Origin: Archangium sp.
GTDB lineage: Bacteria; Myxococcota; Myxococcia; Myxococcales; Myxococcaceae
Direction: 5' to 3'
DNA length: 35,649 nt
Assembly (NCBI GenBank): GCA_016792935.1
Contig: JAEUJS010000424.1
Coordinates: 1-35,649 of the forward strand
Every line of letters starts with the position of its first letter. Position 1 is the stretch's first letter. This document shows positions 1 to 8,613 of the stretch, piece after piece. The position numbers and the translations under genes were made by a program. The notes under the pieces are model-generated. The model was not told where the DNA came from. It did no database searches and was given only the letters and a program-made list of their open reading frames with translations.

Positions 1-3000
1 ACCGCTCCCGTCCTCGTCCTCAGCGCGACCGCGGGCACCTCGACGGCGGCTCACATCTCGGCGCTCCCCACAGAGCTCAAGACCGCGCTCAACGGCGTCG
101 CGAACGGGGGCTCCGTGACCTGGGACTCGGGCGCGAACCTGATCAGCAAGGTCACCATCACCACTGAGATCGGCAAGAAGCTCCAGGCGGCGCCCCTCAG
201 CCTGCTCCCCACCGGCGGCATGAGCCTCACCGGCACGCTCGGAGCGGCAATCCTCGAGCAGATCGGCCAGGGCACCATCGCGGCTCCCACGGCTGATTGG
301 TCGATCAAGCTCACGATGCGCACCACCAGTGAGTGGAAGCCGGCGCTGCTGCCGATGTCGGCCACCACCGTCACCTTTGGGCTCACGCGCGCCGCGACCG
401 GAGGCGCTGCCGGAACGGTGACCTTCGACGCGAACCTGCAGGGCCTCACCATCACGTGGCCGAAGTACACGACGCCTCCCAACGCCGAAGCGACCTTCTC
501 GTGGTCGATGTCGGGCGCTGACTTCTCGCTCTCGGGTTCGTTCCGCAACGCGCTGCCCAAGGTCGAGAACTCGCCCATCAACGTCACGGCGTTCGGGCTG
601 TTCTACCGGGTGGTCGCGCAGAAACCCGACTTCGGGTTCTCGGTCACCTTCGAGACCACCCTGCCGGGCAAGACGACGAAGCAGAGCTTCACTTCCGAGG
701 CGCGCCTCAACACCGTCGACGGTTCCTTCGCCGTCAAGGCGGTGCTCAACACCGACTGGTCCGAGCCGTTCAACCTCGCCGGCGCGACGCTGCTCGCGAA
801 GACAGGCATGGACTTCACCATCTCTCCCGCGACCTCGGGCATCGGCTTCGGCGTCACCGGCAACCTGAAGCTCGATGGGAAGGCCTACGGCGTGACGATC
901 TGCTTCGACAGCGCGGGCACTGCGGTGAAGGCCGTCGGCGTCTCGTTCACGGCCAACACGCTGAGCGTCCCGGCCCAGATGGCCCTGTTCGGCGGAATGA
1001 TGAAGAGTGTCCCGGGCAACGAAGCGAACACCGCGGCGTTCACCACGTGGAAGGCCGACCTCGACAAGCTCCCGCTGCCCGTGTTCACCGACGCGAAGCT
1101 CGTGCTCTACACGCCGGGCCTCACGTGCTCGCAGCCGGCGTTCGAGGGCAAGCCAGGCATGGGCGCCGGCCTCGAGGGCACGATGACGTTGCTCGGCAAT
1201 CAGGTCGTCAGCGCGAAGAACGCGTTCGCGCTCAACGGCGACGCAAAGGACGGTCTGCTGATCGACAACAGCCTCAACGCCTTCACGTTCCCCAACGGCG
1301 TGCTCTCGCTCGGCAAGTCGCAGCTCTTCGTCAACGCACCGTTCACGCTGACGGGCGCCCCGAGCTCCGCGATGAAGGTGGTGGGGAAGGCGTCGGCGGG
1401 TGCCGCGAACGGAATCGATCTCACCGTGAAGTTCTCGGCGAACAAGGCCCTCTTCGACTTCAAGGGCAGCGTGATGGGCATCGGCAGCGTGAAAGTGAAC
1501 GCGGAGTCGGTGGGGCCCTCGCTCGCCCAGATGAATGACTTCACCGTCTCGTCGGACCTCACCGTCGACCCGACGCTGGGCACGAGCGTGACCAACGCGA
1601 TGAAGCCGCTCGTCACTGCGGCGGCGACGGCGCGCAAGGCGACCAACAACGAGAGTGTCGAGAAGTTGAAGCAGGCGCGCTCCGACTTCACGGCGATCGA
1701 CAACAGGATCGGAGGCACCCTGAGGTCCCTCGAGAACGCGGTGGCGGGTTTCGTGGACGGTGCCGGCCGCTGTCTGGCGTCGAAAGACCTCATCGCCTGC
1801 GCCAACGCGCTCAAGAAGCTCGAGGACTTCAAGGCCAGCGCCGACTACGGCAAATGGCTGGTCGCGAAGACGCACCTCACGTGGGCCGAGGGCGTGTACG
1901 GGTCAGCGCAGCTCGCGTGGGACCTGTGGGACAAGATCGAGAAGGCGTCCAACACGCTGACGGTCTCGAACGTCACCCTCAAGGGCTCGCTCGCGTCGCA
2001 GGCCCTCACGCTCACCATCACCGGCACGCTCGCGAACAAGCCGATGAGTGCATCGTTCACCACCAGGTTCGGCACTGGCGGCACGCTCGGCACCGCGCAG
2101 GAACAGACCGCGTTTGCCGACAACATCGAGACGGCCAATTCGAGCAACGCACCCAGGCCGGCGGTGCTGTGGACCCGGGGCGCCGCCACCGCGACCACCC
2201 TCACCGCGAGCATGGTGAATGGAAAGCTCATCGTGACTGCGAAGGTGTGGATGCAAGAAGGCATGGTGGTCTGCAAGGACGGCTCGAAGGCGCGGCCGGT
2301 CGGGCAGGTCTCGCTGTACCTGCGCCGTGCGACGCCCCCGCCGATCGATCGCAAGACCGCCATCGCCATCGCCAACGCCAAGCTGAACGACAGGGGCGGC
2401 TGTGAGACCGACATCGTGAAGTTCAACGCCAACGACACGTGCAACGATGGCGCCGGCTGCTGCGACACGCGCCCGAATGGCTTCAACCTGGGCGTCGAGC
2501 GCGGCACGTTCTTCCTCTCTGCGGGCTACAACGGCGGCGTGGCAACCTGCAGCGAGGCGACCGACGGGTTCCACGAGTCGATGTCCGATGAGATCACGGT
2601 CATCGTCGGTCGGCCCGACGACACCGGCGAACTCAACCCGGGTGACGTGAAGTGGGGCGAGTGGCAACCCGACGCGAACTGCGCCCCCGGCTCGTACGCG
2701 ACGAACTTCAGCCAGCGCGTCGAGCCGAAGAACGCGAAGGGCGATGACGACACCGCGCTGAATTCCGTGCGGCTGGTGTGCGCGAAGCGCGATGGCAGCG
2801 GCCCCGTCACCATCACCTCGCACGAGGGGTGGTGGGGCAGCTGGGCGCAGCCGGCGACGGGCTGTCCGGCCGGCACGTTCATCAACGCGGTGCGCATCCG
2901 CAACGAGGCGCCTCAGGGCGGGAAGAAGGACGACACCGCCTCGAACGACGTGAACATGAAGTGCAGCAACGGCACCGAGCTGAACGCGGGCAACGGCACC

Positions 3001-3141
3001 ACGTGGGGCGAGTGGAGCCAGTACCGGGAATGCCCCGTCGGCAGCGCGGTGTGCGGCGTGTCGATCAAGATCGAAGAGAAGAAGGGCAAGGGCGATGACG
3101 TGGCGATGACGGGGCTGCGGCTGCGGTGCTGCGCGCTCTGA
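1..3141 (+). CDS. Large beta-rich protein with C-terminal VMO-I domain (5' partial)
   Basis: The reading frame is open from the first base, so the gene begins outside the window; a GTG at 115 is only an internal codon. About 1,046 residues are visible. Most of the chain is Thr/Ser/Gly/Ala-rich alternating sequence of the kind seen in beta-sandwich or surface proteins, with a more helical stretch around nt 1600-1950. A Cys-rich piece lies near nt 2395-2560. The last ~165 residues (about nt 2640-3135) hold three repeats of the pattern W-G-x-W ... C-P-x-G ... DD-T-A-x-N ... C. This matches the three-fold vitelline membrane outer layer protein I (VMO-I) domain, including the terminal double Cys. 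VMO-I is best known from animal egg coats and secretions, so a carbohydrate-binding or surface role is an inference. I do not recognise the N-terminal part. It converges on the SRPBCC gene with a 9-nt gap. Confidence 0.85.
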   Translation, partial: TAPVLVLSATAGTSTAAHISALPTELKTALNGVANGGSVTWDSGANLISKVTITTEIGKKLQAAPLSLLPTGGMSLTGTLGAAILEQIGQGTIAAPTADWSIKLTMRTTSEWKPALLPMSATTVTFGLTRAATGGAAGTVTFDANLQGLTITWPKYTTPPNAEATFSWSMSGADFSLSGSFRNALPKVENSPINVTAFGLFYRVVAQKPDFGFSVTFETTLPGKTTKQSFTSEARLNTVDGSFAVKAVLNTDWSEPFNLAGATLLAKTGMDFTISPATSGIGFGVTGNLKLDGKAYGVTICFDSAGTAVKAVGVSFTANTLSVPAQMALFGGMMKSVPGNEANTAAFTTWKADLDKLPLPVFTDAKLVLYTPGLTCSQPAFEGKPGMGAGLEGTMTLLGNQVVSAKNAFALNGDAKDGLLIDNSLNAFTFPNGVLSLGKSQLFVNAPFTLTGAPSSAMKVVGKASAGAANGIDLTVKFSANKALFDFKGSVMGIGSVKVNAESVGPSLAQMNDFTVSSDLTVDPTLGTSVTNAMKPLVTAAATARKATNNESVEKLKQARSDFTAIDNRIGGTLRSLENAVAGFVDGAGRCLASKDLIACANALKKLEDFKASADYGKWLVAKTHLTWAEGVYGSAQLAWDLWDKIEKASNTLTVSNVTLKGSLASQALTLTITGTLANKPMSASFTTRFGTGGTLGTAQEQTAFADNIETANSSNAPRPAVLWTRGAATATTLTASMVNGKLIVTAKVWMQEGMVVCKDGSKARPVGQVSLYLRRATPPPIDRKTAIAIANAKLNDRGGCETDIVKFNANDTCNDGAGCCDTRPNGFNLGVERGTFFLSAGYNGGVATCSEATDGFHESMSDEITVIVGRPDDTGELNPGDVKWGEWQPDANCAPGSYATNFSQRVEPKNAKGDDDTALNSVRLVCAKRDGSGPVTITSHEGWWGSWAQPATGCPAGTFINAVRIRNEAPQGGKKDDTASNDVNMKCSNGTELNAGNGTTWGEWSQYRECPVGSAVCGVSIKIEEKKGKGDDVAMTGLRLRCCAL

Positions 3142-3150
3142 GCTGCAGTT

Positions 3151-3645
3151 TCATGAATCCTTCTCCGCATGCAGGCGCAGCGAGGTGACGAGCGAGCCCC
3201 ACCAGCGGCCGATCTCCGCGATGAACTCGACGACGGGTTGGCCGTGCCGCACGGGGTGATCGTCACGCAGCGACGCGAAGCCGCGGTGTTCCAGCGTGAC
3301 GCGCGTGCCCTCTCCGCTCGCCTCGAACCAGACCTCGACGGTGGTCGATGGGTCTTTCGGCTCGAAGTTGATGCCCCGCCACGTGAACGAGAAATGCTCG
3401 GGTGGATTCCACGCGGTCACGTTGCCGATCTCGTGAACGCTGGAGCCCTTCTCGCCATATTCCTGGAACACGCGGCCGCCGACGCGAGGCTCGAGATGCA
3501 GCGCGCCCTCGTGTCTGCCACCGACGCGATACGCGCGGCCGCGGCGCCACCACGAGTCGAGCTCGAGCGTGAAGATGTCGAAGCACTCGTGCACCGGCAC
3601 GCGCACGAAGGTCTGCACCCGCACTTTGTCGCCGGCGATGGTCAT
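3151..3645 (-). CDS. SRPBCC (AHSA1-like) domain protein
   Basis: A 164-residue protein of the START/Bet v1-like SRPBCC superfamily, activator-of-Hsp90 (AHSA1) branch. Supporting residues are the N-terminal strand with 'VRVPVHECFDIFT', the central 'EPRVGGRVFQEY' and 'WNPPEHFSFTW', the 'GTRVTLEHRGF' strand and the C-terminal helix starting at 'GRWWGSLV'. Members bind hydrophobic ligands, and many small stand-alone copies pair with an ArsR regulator as here. The ATG at 3645 overlaps the stop codon of the upstream arsR-type gene in an ATGA arrangement, which fixes the start and implies translational coupling. It is the last gene of the VOC-ArsR-SRPBCC operon. The ligand is unknown. Confidence 0.85.
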   Translation of the reverse strand: MTIAGDKVRVQTFVRVPVHECFDIFTLELDSWWRRGRAYRVGGRHEGALHLEPRVGGRVFQEYGEKGSSVHEIGNVTAWNPPEHFSFTWRGINFEPKDPSTTVEVWFEASGEGTRVTLEHRGFASLRDDHPVRHGQPVVEFIAEIGRWWGSLVTSLRLHAEKDS

Positions 3646-3971
3646 CGTTTCTTCTCGGCAAACGCCTTGAACGCGTCGAGCTGGTCGTCCCAGAAGCGCT
3701 CCACGCCTTCCAGCCACTCGCGCAGTTCCGAGAAGCGTTCCTTCCGCAGCGCGTAGACCTTCGCGCGCGCGTCGGCCTCGTCGAACGATGGCTCGATGAG
3801 CCCACTCTCGCGCAGCACGCGCAGGTGTTTGCTCATCGCCGGCGGAGCGAGGCCCAACTTCTCGGCCAGCTCTCCCGCGCGACGAGGGCGCGTGCGCAGC
3901 AACTTGATGACGCCGCGCCGGTGAGCGTCAGCCAACGCCGTGAACGTCGCGTCGAGCGTCTGCTGACTCAT
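3642..3971 (-). CDS. ArsR-family transcriptional regulator
   Basis: A 109-residue winged-helix repressor. The helix-turn-helix is clear around residues 30-60 ('AGELAEKLGLAPPAMSKHLRVLRESGLIE'-type sequence, with the recognition helix at A-M-S-K-H-L-R-V-L), followed by the wing 'ARAKVYAL'. There is no Cys-based ELCV-type metal site, so it belongs with the non-metal ArsR proteins usually found beside SRPBCC genes. Both ends are coupled by 4-nt ATGA overlaps: its start overlaps the VOC stop and its stop overlaps the SRPBCC start. It probably represses its own operon through the palindrome at 4421-4440; that last point is inferred. Confidence 0.92.
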   Translation of the reverse strand: MSQQTLDATFTALADAHRRGVIKLLRTRPRRAGELAEKLGLAPPAMSKHLRVLRESGLIEPSFDEADARAKVYALRKERFSELREWLEGVERFWDDQLDAFKAFAEKKR

Positions 3972-4408
3972 CCGCGGACGCGCTCACAGAACCACCACGC
4001 GTGGCCTTCGAGATCGACGCACTGGTAGCTCTTGTCGGCCCAGTAGTCCTCGCCGTAGTCGGAGACCGTCGGCTCGTAGGTGATCTCTCCACCCGCCGCG
4101 CGAGCCCGAGCGCAGTGCGCCGCCGCGTCGTCGACGTAGAGCATCATGCCCTGCGTGTTCTTGCCGCCCACCGACTTCGGGCTGACGAAGAACGTGCGCC
4201 CCTTCGCGCTCTGGCGTCGTTCGTCGCCGACCATGATGACGGTGTCCCCACAGACGAGCTCACAGTGCTCGATGAGGCCCCCCTCGCCTTCGACCTTGAG
4301 GCGCACCTCGAAGCCGAACGCCTTGCACAGCCAATCCACGGCCTTCTGCGCGTCGAGGTAGTACGCCGAGGCCGACAACCGTGGCCAACCCTTCGGTGCT
4401 GGTTTCAT
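3968..4408 (-). CDS. VOC family (glyoxalase/bleomycin-resistance-like) protein
   Basis: A 146-residue vicinal-oxygen-chelate fold protein, PhnB-like subgroup. It has the paired beta-alpha-beta-beta-beta modules: 'SAYYLDAQKAVDWLCKAFGF', 'HCELVCGDTVIMVGDE', then 'GMMLYVDDAAAHCARARAAGGEI', and the ending 'QCVDLEGHAWWFCE'. The family contains metal-dependent dioxygenases, isomerases and drug-binding proteins; the substrate cannot be read from sequence. The start is well supported by a GGAGG Shine-Dalgarno 7 bases before the ATG. It is the first gene of a three-gene operon with ArsR and SRPBCC proteins, a common bacterial trio. Confidence 0.9.
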   Translation of the reverse strand: MKPAPKGWPRLSASAYYLDAQKAVDWLCKAFGFEVRLKVEGEGGLIEHCELVCGDTVIMVGDERRQSAKGRTFFVSPKSVGGKNTQGMMLYVDDAAAHCARARAAGGEITYEPTVSDYGEDYWADKSYQCVDLEGHAWWFCERVRG

Positions 4409-4420
4409 GTTGTTTCCTCC

Positions 4421-4458
4421 ATCGGCAACTATTTGCCAATTTCAGAAAACATCGTCAA
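4421..4458 (-). promoter_or_regulatory. Promoter and palindromic operator of the VOC-ArsR-SRPBCC operon
   Basis: Just upstream of the VOC Shine-Dalgarno is a 20-bp imperfect palindrome (4421-4440) whose core reads GGCAA-CTAT-TTGCC on the plus strand; 7 of 8 bases per arm pair. A -35-like TTGACG (minus strand, 4453-4458) overlaps the end of the DTW gene. The palindrome falls where the -10 region should be, though no good -10 hexamer is visible. Spacing and symmetry fit an ArsR-type dimer site that blocks polymerase. Binding by the operon's own ArsR protein is inferred. Confidence 0.55.
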
Positions 4459-5066
4459 GCCCGCTCGAACTCGGCCTTCTTCTGTTCCCACACGCCGCGG
4501 GCCTTGAAGACGCGCTCCACGTAGTCGTGGTGGAGCGAGAACAGCGGCGCGGCGACCTCGGCTCCTTCGAGCAGCGCGATGGCCTCGGCGATGGCTTCCA
4601 GCGTCGAGCGGCCCTCTTCGAAGGTGCTGTCGCGCAGCCGCAAGACCTTCGAGGGGCCCGCAGGAGGCAACGCGACCTTCGGCACGCCGTGGAGCATCGG
4701 CAGCTTCCCGAACATCTTGCGGGTCTGCCTCCAGGTGCCGTCGATCAAGATGAGTCGGGTGACACCGGTGGTGAGGGCGGCGGCACCCTCTCCGGGAAAG
4801 AGCAGGTGGGCGCCGGGAGTCACTGACGGGAGCTCATCCCACGCCGGCTGAGCGTCTTCGCGGTACTCGATCATCTTCAGCTTCGGCATCGCCAGGGCCG
4901 CGATTCGGGCGGTTCCAGTGGACTTCCAGCCTTCTCGCTCGTGACGGACGACCACGATCTCGGTGCGTGTGTGCACGACAGGCACGTGCGCGCAGATGCA
5001 GTGCGCATCGAGTATGAAGCACTGCTTGCACCGGCCGGGTGCACCGGAAGTCGTGAATGAACGCAC
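4455..5066 (-). CDS. DTW domain protein (tRNA-uridine aminocarboxypropyltransferase-like)
   Basis: A 203-residue DTW-domain protein. The N-terminus carries the Cys cluster Cys13-x2-Cys16-x6-Cys23-x-Cys25 typical of the family and probably structural. The signature Asp109-Gly-Thr-Trp112 lies in 'LILIDGTWRQTRKM', followed by the 'R-L-R-D' and 'ST-EA-A' segments that build the SAM pocket of this SPOUT-related fold. Characterised members (E. coli TapT/YfiP) transfer the 3-amino-3-carboxypropyl group of SAM to uridine 47 of tRNA. The paralogue type is not certain, so no symbol is given. It diverges from the AraC-type gene and lies 46 bp upstream of the VOC operon, which has its own promoter. Confidence 0.88.
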   Translation of the reverse strand: MRSFTTSGAPGRCKQCFILDAHCICAHVPVVHTRTEIVVVRHEREGWKSTGTARIAALAMPKLKMIEYREDAQPAWDELPSVTPGAHLLFPGEGAAALTTGVTRLILIDGTWRQTRKMFGKLPMLHGVPKVALPPAGPSKVLRLRDSTFEEGRSTLEAIAEAIALLEGAEVAAPLFSLHHDYVERVFKARGVWEQKKAEFERA

Positions 5067-5094
5067 GGCGCCGTTCTACAGTGAGCTTCAGAAA

Positions 5095-6111
5095 ATGCAG
5101 GACTTCGAATCCCGGCTCGTTCCTCTCTTGTTGGCCTTCGGTCGCGACCGCGGGGTCGACATCAAGCCCCTCATCGAGCAGCACGGTCTGCCTCCTGACG
5201 TGCTCGCGCAGCAGCCGGGCAAGACCACGCTCATCACCGACGCGGCGGTCATTCCCGCCATCGCGGAGCACTTGAGCCAGAAGCTCGGCGATCCGCACGT
5301 CGGGCTCGCGTTCTCCGACTGGATGCCGAAAGGCTTCTATGGCGTCGCCGAGTTCCTCATGCGCGCCGGGCCGACGTTGCGCGTGTCGTTCGAAAATCTG
5401 GCGCGGTTCAACGCGGTCCTCGCTCCCAATCAGCTGTTCCGTTTCGAGGTCGGATCGAAAGATGCCGAGCTCCACCACAACTCCAACCCCTGGCCCAGCG
5501 TGCTCGGTCGTCACCTGCACGAGTACACCAGCGCGGTCATCATCAAGACGCTGGTGCTCCTGAGCCCGCATTCCAGGCCGCTGCGCGCGTGGTTCGCACA
5601 CTCGCGACCGGCGACCCTCGACTCGCAGCGGCTCGCTGCGAGCCTGCACACCGAGAACATCACCTACGACGAGCCGACCAACGGCTTCAGCGTGGCGCTC
5701 GACGGGCTCGATGGTCCGGTCGTCGGTGGAGACGCGGCGCTCTACGCCTTCCTCGAAGAGCACGCGGTGGCGGCGCTCGGCTCGCGGCCGAAGTCGGATG
5801 ATCTCGTCGACAAGTTGCGCCACCTGATTCGCGAAGCGCTCAAGCAGGGAGAGCCCAACGTCGAGCGCGTCGCCACCCGGCTCAACATGAGCGGTCGCAC
5901 GCTGCAGCGGCGCTTGTCGGATCTGCAGACCTCGTTTCAGGAAGTGCTCGATCTCGTCCGCTTCGATCTCGCGCGCGCCTACTTGAAGGACATTCGACTC
6001 GACATCAGCCAGGTCGCTTATCTGCTCGGCTACTCGGAGCTGCGCGCGTTCGATCGTGCGTTCCGTCGCTGGGCAGACAAGTCTCCGAGCGAATGGCGAA
6101 CGAAGAGCTGA
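5095..6111 (+). CDS. AraC-family transcriptional regulator (arabinose-binding-like N-domain)
   Basis: About 338 residues. The N-terminal ~200 residues follow the 'AraC arabinose-binding N-terminal' pattern of OruR/VirS-like regulators, with '[22 protein letters not shown]', '[10 protein letters not shown]' and '[14 protein letters not shown]'. The C-terminal ~100 residues are the double helix-turn-helix: '[19 protein letters not shown]' then '[23 protein letters not shown]'. The ATG at 5095 begins where homologous domains begin; an upstream GTG at 5053 would overlap the divergent DTW gene. The last 19 nt overlap the threonine aldolase start, so the two are probably co-transcribed and the regulator may control that gene. 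The effector is unknown. Confidence 0.88.
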   Translation: MQDFESRLVPLLLAFGRDRGVDIKPLIEQHGLPPDVLAQQPGKTTLITDAAVIPAIAEHLSQKLGDPHVGLAFSDWMPKGFYGVAEFLMRAGPTLRVSFENLARFNAVLAPNQLFRFEVGSKDAELHHNSNPWPSVLGRHLHEYTSAVIIKTLVLLSPHSRPLRAWFAHSRPATLDSQRLAASLHTENITYDEPTNGFSVALDGLDGPVVGGDAALYAFLEEHAVAALGSRPKSDDLVDKLRHLIREALKQGEPNVERVATRLNMSGRTLQRRLSDLQTSFQEVLDLVRFDLARAYLKDIRLDISQVAYLLGYSELRAFDRAFRRWADKSPSEWRTKS

Positions 6112-7133
6112 TCAAAGCCTCGGGGGCGGTAATCGATTTGCGCAGTGACACTGTGACGCGGCCCACGCCCGCGATGCGAGAGGCGATGGCTCGCGCCGAA
6201 GTCGGTGACGACGTCTTCGGTGACGACCCGACGGTGAATCAGCTGCAGGAAGTCGTGGCTGAAGAGCTGGGCTTCGAGTCGGGCTGCTTCTTCCCCAGCG
6301 GCACGCAGTGCAACCTCGCTGCGCTGCTGACGCACTGCGGTCGCGGTGACGAATACCTGGTCGGCCAGAACGCCCACACCTACGTGCACGAAGGTGGAGG
6401 CGCAGCGGTGTTCGGTGGAATTCAGCCGCAGCCGCTGGAGCACGAAGCCGACGGAACCATCTCGCTTTCGCGCATCGAAGCCGCCGTGAAGCCGATGGAT
6501 GATCACTACGCGCGCACACGGCTCCTCGCGTTGGAGAACACCTTCGGCGGGCGCGTGATGCCGCAGCCGTGGGTCGAAGAGGCGTGCGCGCTGGCGAAGA
6601 AGCACGGGCTCGCGCGTCACCTCGATGGAGCGCGGCTCTTCAACGCCGCGGTGAAGCAGAAGGTCGAGGCGCGTGAGCTCGTGAAGAACTTCGAGTCGGT
6701 GTCAGTGTGTCTGTCGAAGGGGCTCGGCGCTCCTGCGGGCTCGGTGCTGGTCGGCGAAGCGCGCTTCATTCGCGAGGCGCGTCGCTGGCGCAAGGTGCTC
6801 GGCGGAACGATGCGACAGGTCGGCGTGCTCGCGGCGGCGGGCAGGTACGCGTTCGAACACCACGTCGAACGGCTGGCGGATGACCACGCCAACGCGACAC
6901 GACTCGCGGAAGGGCTGCGCGGCGTCGAGGGGCTGACGGTGCACGCGCCCGACACCAACATCGTGTGGGTCGACGTCGCGGAACCGCTGTCAGGTCGACT
7001 CGTCGCGGCGCTCGCGGAACGTCAGGTCCTTGCGACCGGAGGAAAGCGCGTGCGGTTTGTCACGCACCTCGATGTGTCGAGCGCGCAGGTCGATCGTGCG
7101 GTGAAGATCGTGCGTGAGATCGCCGAGAGCTGA
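6093..7133 (+). CDS. ltaE: Low-specificity L-threonine aldolase
   Basis: A 346-residue fold-type I PLP enzyme that cleaves L-threonine and L-allo-threonine to glycine and acetaldehyde in the cytoplasm. Diagnostic parts are the N-terminal '[15 protein letters not shown]', '[15 protein letters not shown]', 'FFPSGTQCN', '[10 protein letters not shown]', '[10 protein letters not shown]' and the PLP-lysine motif S-K209-G-L-G-A-P. Length and order match the family. The only plausible start codon before 'IDLRSDT' is the ATG at 6093, which lies inside the end of the AraC-type gene (19-nt overlap) and suggests one transcript. Confidence 0.93.
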   Translation: MANEELIKASGAVIDLRSDTVTRPTPAMREAMARAEVGDDVFGDDPTVNQLQEVVAEELGFESGCFFPSGTQCNLAALLTHCGRGDEYLVGQNAHTYVHEGGGAAVFGGIQPQPLEHEADGTISLSRIEAAVKPMDDHYARTRLLALENTFGGRVMPQPWVEEACALAKKHGLARHLDGARLFNAAVKQKVEARELVKNFESVSVCLSKGLGAPAGSVLVGEARFIREARRWRKVLGGTMRQVGVLAAAGRYAFEHHVERLADDHANATRLAEGLRGVEGLTVHAPDTNIVWVDVAEPLSGRLVAALAERQVLATGGKRVRFVTHLDVSSAQVDRAVKIVREIAES

Positions 7134-7140
7134 GAGCACG

Positions 7141-7363
7141 GTCATCAAAGAGGACCGCCTTTTGAGACCCCGCCCGGGATGGTGCTTCGTCATCAACGGG
7201 TACTGCTCCCACAGGGTGGTGTGCGCTCGAGAATGCGCTAGTCGTGCTCCTCGAGCATCGAGACGTCCGTGTACGCAGGCGTGCTCGTCTGGCTCTGAGG
7301 CTGTACGCGTCGATGACAGAGCCCCCCCTGGACGGGGCACCAAAGCGGGTCCTCTGTAATGAC
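7141..7363. mobile_element. MITE-like element with imperfect terminal inverted repeats
   Basis: The 239-bp gap after ltaE begins and ends with facing repeats. Reading inward from 7141 and from the complement of 7363, the first 26 bases agree at 20 positions without gaps (both start GTCAT, then share AGAGGACC and CTTT). About 29 of 37 agree if one single-base gap is allowed. The ~170-bp interior encodes no convincing protein. This is the form of a miniature inverted-repeat transposable element. No clear target-site duplication is visible, and I do not recognise the parent insertion sequence. The arms are too far apart for a simple terminator hairpin. Confidence 0.5.
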
Positions 7364-7372
7364 GACTTCAGC

Positions 7373-7849
7373 TCACTTCAGCGTGTCGACATATTCGCGC
7401 AGGAGCTCGATCGACTTCTTCACCTCGCGACCGTTTTCGCGCGTGGTCCATTCCTGACGAAGCTTGTTGTCCTTCACCACCAGCGAGATCGACGCCACGC
7501 GCGCATCCTTCGCCGAGCCATCGAACTTGAGCGAGTCACCGCCCGCCGAGCTGGCCTTCAACTTCGAGCCACCACCCGAGCCGTGATTCGTCGCCATGAG
7601 GTCGGTGCCCTCGAACGCGTAGACCGTCACCGAGGTCAGCGCGACGCGATCGGAACCGGTCGTCGTCTCGAGCACCGACGTGCCGTTCGCCACCAGACGA
7701 ATCGTCACGTACTGCACGGGGCCATCTTTCCCGTCGCTCTTCCAGGAGCCCTCGAGCTTCTTCAGCTTCTCGAACAGCGCGTTCGAATCGGCAGCCGCCG
7801 CCGGTGGAGCGGAGACCAGCAAGGCCAGCGCGAGAGGAAGAGCGTGCAT
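7373..7849 (-). CDS. Small exported protein of unknown function
   Basis: 158 residues. The first ~20 are a typical Sec signal peptide ('MHALPLALALLVSAPPAAAA', cleavage about residue 20), so it acts outside the cytoplasm. The mature part opens with 'LFEKLKKLEGSWKSDG', a start often seen in lipocalin-like/DUF1579-like proteins that measure a 'W' strand after a short helix. It continues as alternating beta strands ('VLETTTGSDRVALTSVTVYAF', 'SLKFDG', 'ISLVVKDNKLRQEWTT'), consistent with a small beta-barrel. It contains no Cys. It ends 9 bp from the MITE-like element and diverges from the membrane-protein operon. Function unknown. Confidence 0.75.
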   Translation of the reverse strand: MHALPLALALLVSAPPAAAADSNALFEKLKKLEGSWKSDGKDGPVQYVTIRLVANGTSVLETTTGSDRVALTSVTVYAFEGTDLMATNHGSGGGSKLKASSAGGDSLKFDGSAKDARVASISLVVKDNKLRQEWTTRENGREVKKSIELLREYVDTLK

Positions 7850-7953
7850 GAGGTCTCCAAAGAGGTGCGACCGTGGGGGCGGAAAGTCTGCCAGCGCAGA
7901 CGCAAATCCACGTCATGAAATTTCCCTCCCTCGGTGCGATGCTCCGCGCCGTC

Positions 7954-8604
7954 ATGAAAACCCTCCTGGCTCTCGTGGTGCTCTCGGCGTCCATCGCGCT
8001 CGCAGACGAACCTTCCGCACCTCCGGTCATGTCCACCGAGGCCGCCGAAGTCGCGCAGGTGCCCACCGGCTTTCTCGATCAAGCGCTCAAGGTGAACGTG
8101 AAGAACGAGATCACCGAAGGCCGCAGCGGAAATCGCCTGACGCACCGCCAGGTCTTCGAGCGCATGGGGCGCACCGACCTCATCGCCGAGAGCCTCGCGC
8201 GCGAACAGCGCCGCACCCTGCTCGCCATCACCGGCGGCATCATCGCGGGCGTCGCCATTGGCGCCGGCATCACCGTCATCGCGACGGGGCCGAAGCTCGC
8301 CTCACCCGAATGTGAAGCCGACGTGCGCATCTACAACGAGATCTGCGTGCCGCGCGCCAACGCACACAACTACACCGGCACGGCGATCATCGTCGGCGGC
8401 GTGGTGACCGGCCTGCTCCTCGGGACCATCGCGTACTGGTCGGACCCCAACGTGCTCACGCGCGACGAGACCGCATCGCTCATCGGCACCTACAACTCGC
8501 AGCTCGCCAAGCGCCTCAAGAACTCGCCCAGCGGGCTCAAGCTGAAGCTCATGCCGTCGATCGGTCCTGACGGCGCGGCGCTCACCGCCTCGCTGAAGTT
8601 CTAA
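7954..8604 (+). CDS. Exported membrane protein with two C-terminal transmembrane segments
   Basis: 216 residues from the ATG at 7954, chosen because it gives a compact signal peptide ('MKTLLALVVLSASIALA', then cleavage before Asp). An in-frame ATG at 7915 would add 13 residues and cannot be excluded; neither has a strong Shine-Dalgarno. After a soluble stretch come two hydrophobic Gly/Ile-rich segments, 'GGIIAGVAIGAGITVI' and 'TAIIVGGVVTGLLLGTIAYW', flanking a short loop with two Cys (C-x-A-D-V-x-I-Y-N-E-I-C). The loop could be disulphide-bonded. No family recognised. It heads a four-gene set; the next gene starts 10 nt downstream behind a strong AAAGGAG. Confidence 0.75.
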   Translation: MKTLLALVVLSASIALADEPSAPPVMSTEAAEVAQVPTGFLDQALKVNVKNEITEGRSGNRLTHRQVFERMGRTDLIAESLAREQRRTLLAITGGIIAGVAIGAGITVIATGPKLASPECEADVRIYNEICVPRANAHNYTGTAIIVGGVVTGLLLGTIAYWSDPNVLTRDETASLIGTYNSQLAKRLKNSPSGLKLKLMPSIGPDGAALTASLKF

Positions 8605-8613
8605 AGGAGCCAC

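Noticed and set aside
1903..2823. 306-codon minus-strand frame
   Set aside because: Antisense to the VMO-I protein gene; Arg/Gly/Val-rich and without motifs.
4834..5823. 329-codon minus-strand frame
   Set aside because: Overlaps both the DTW gene and the AraC-type gene in the wrong frame; no start region or domain.
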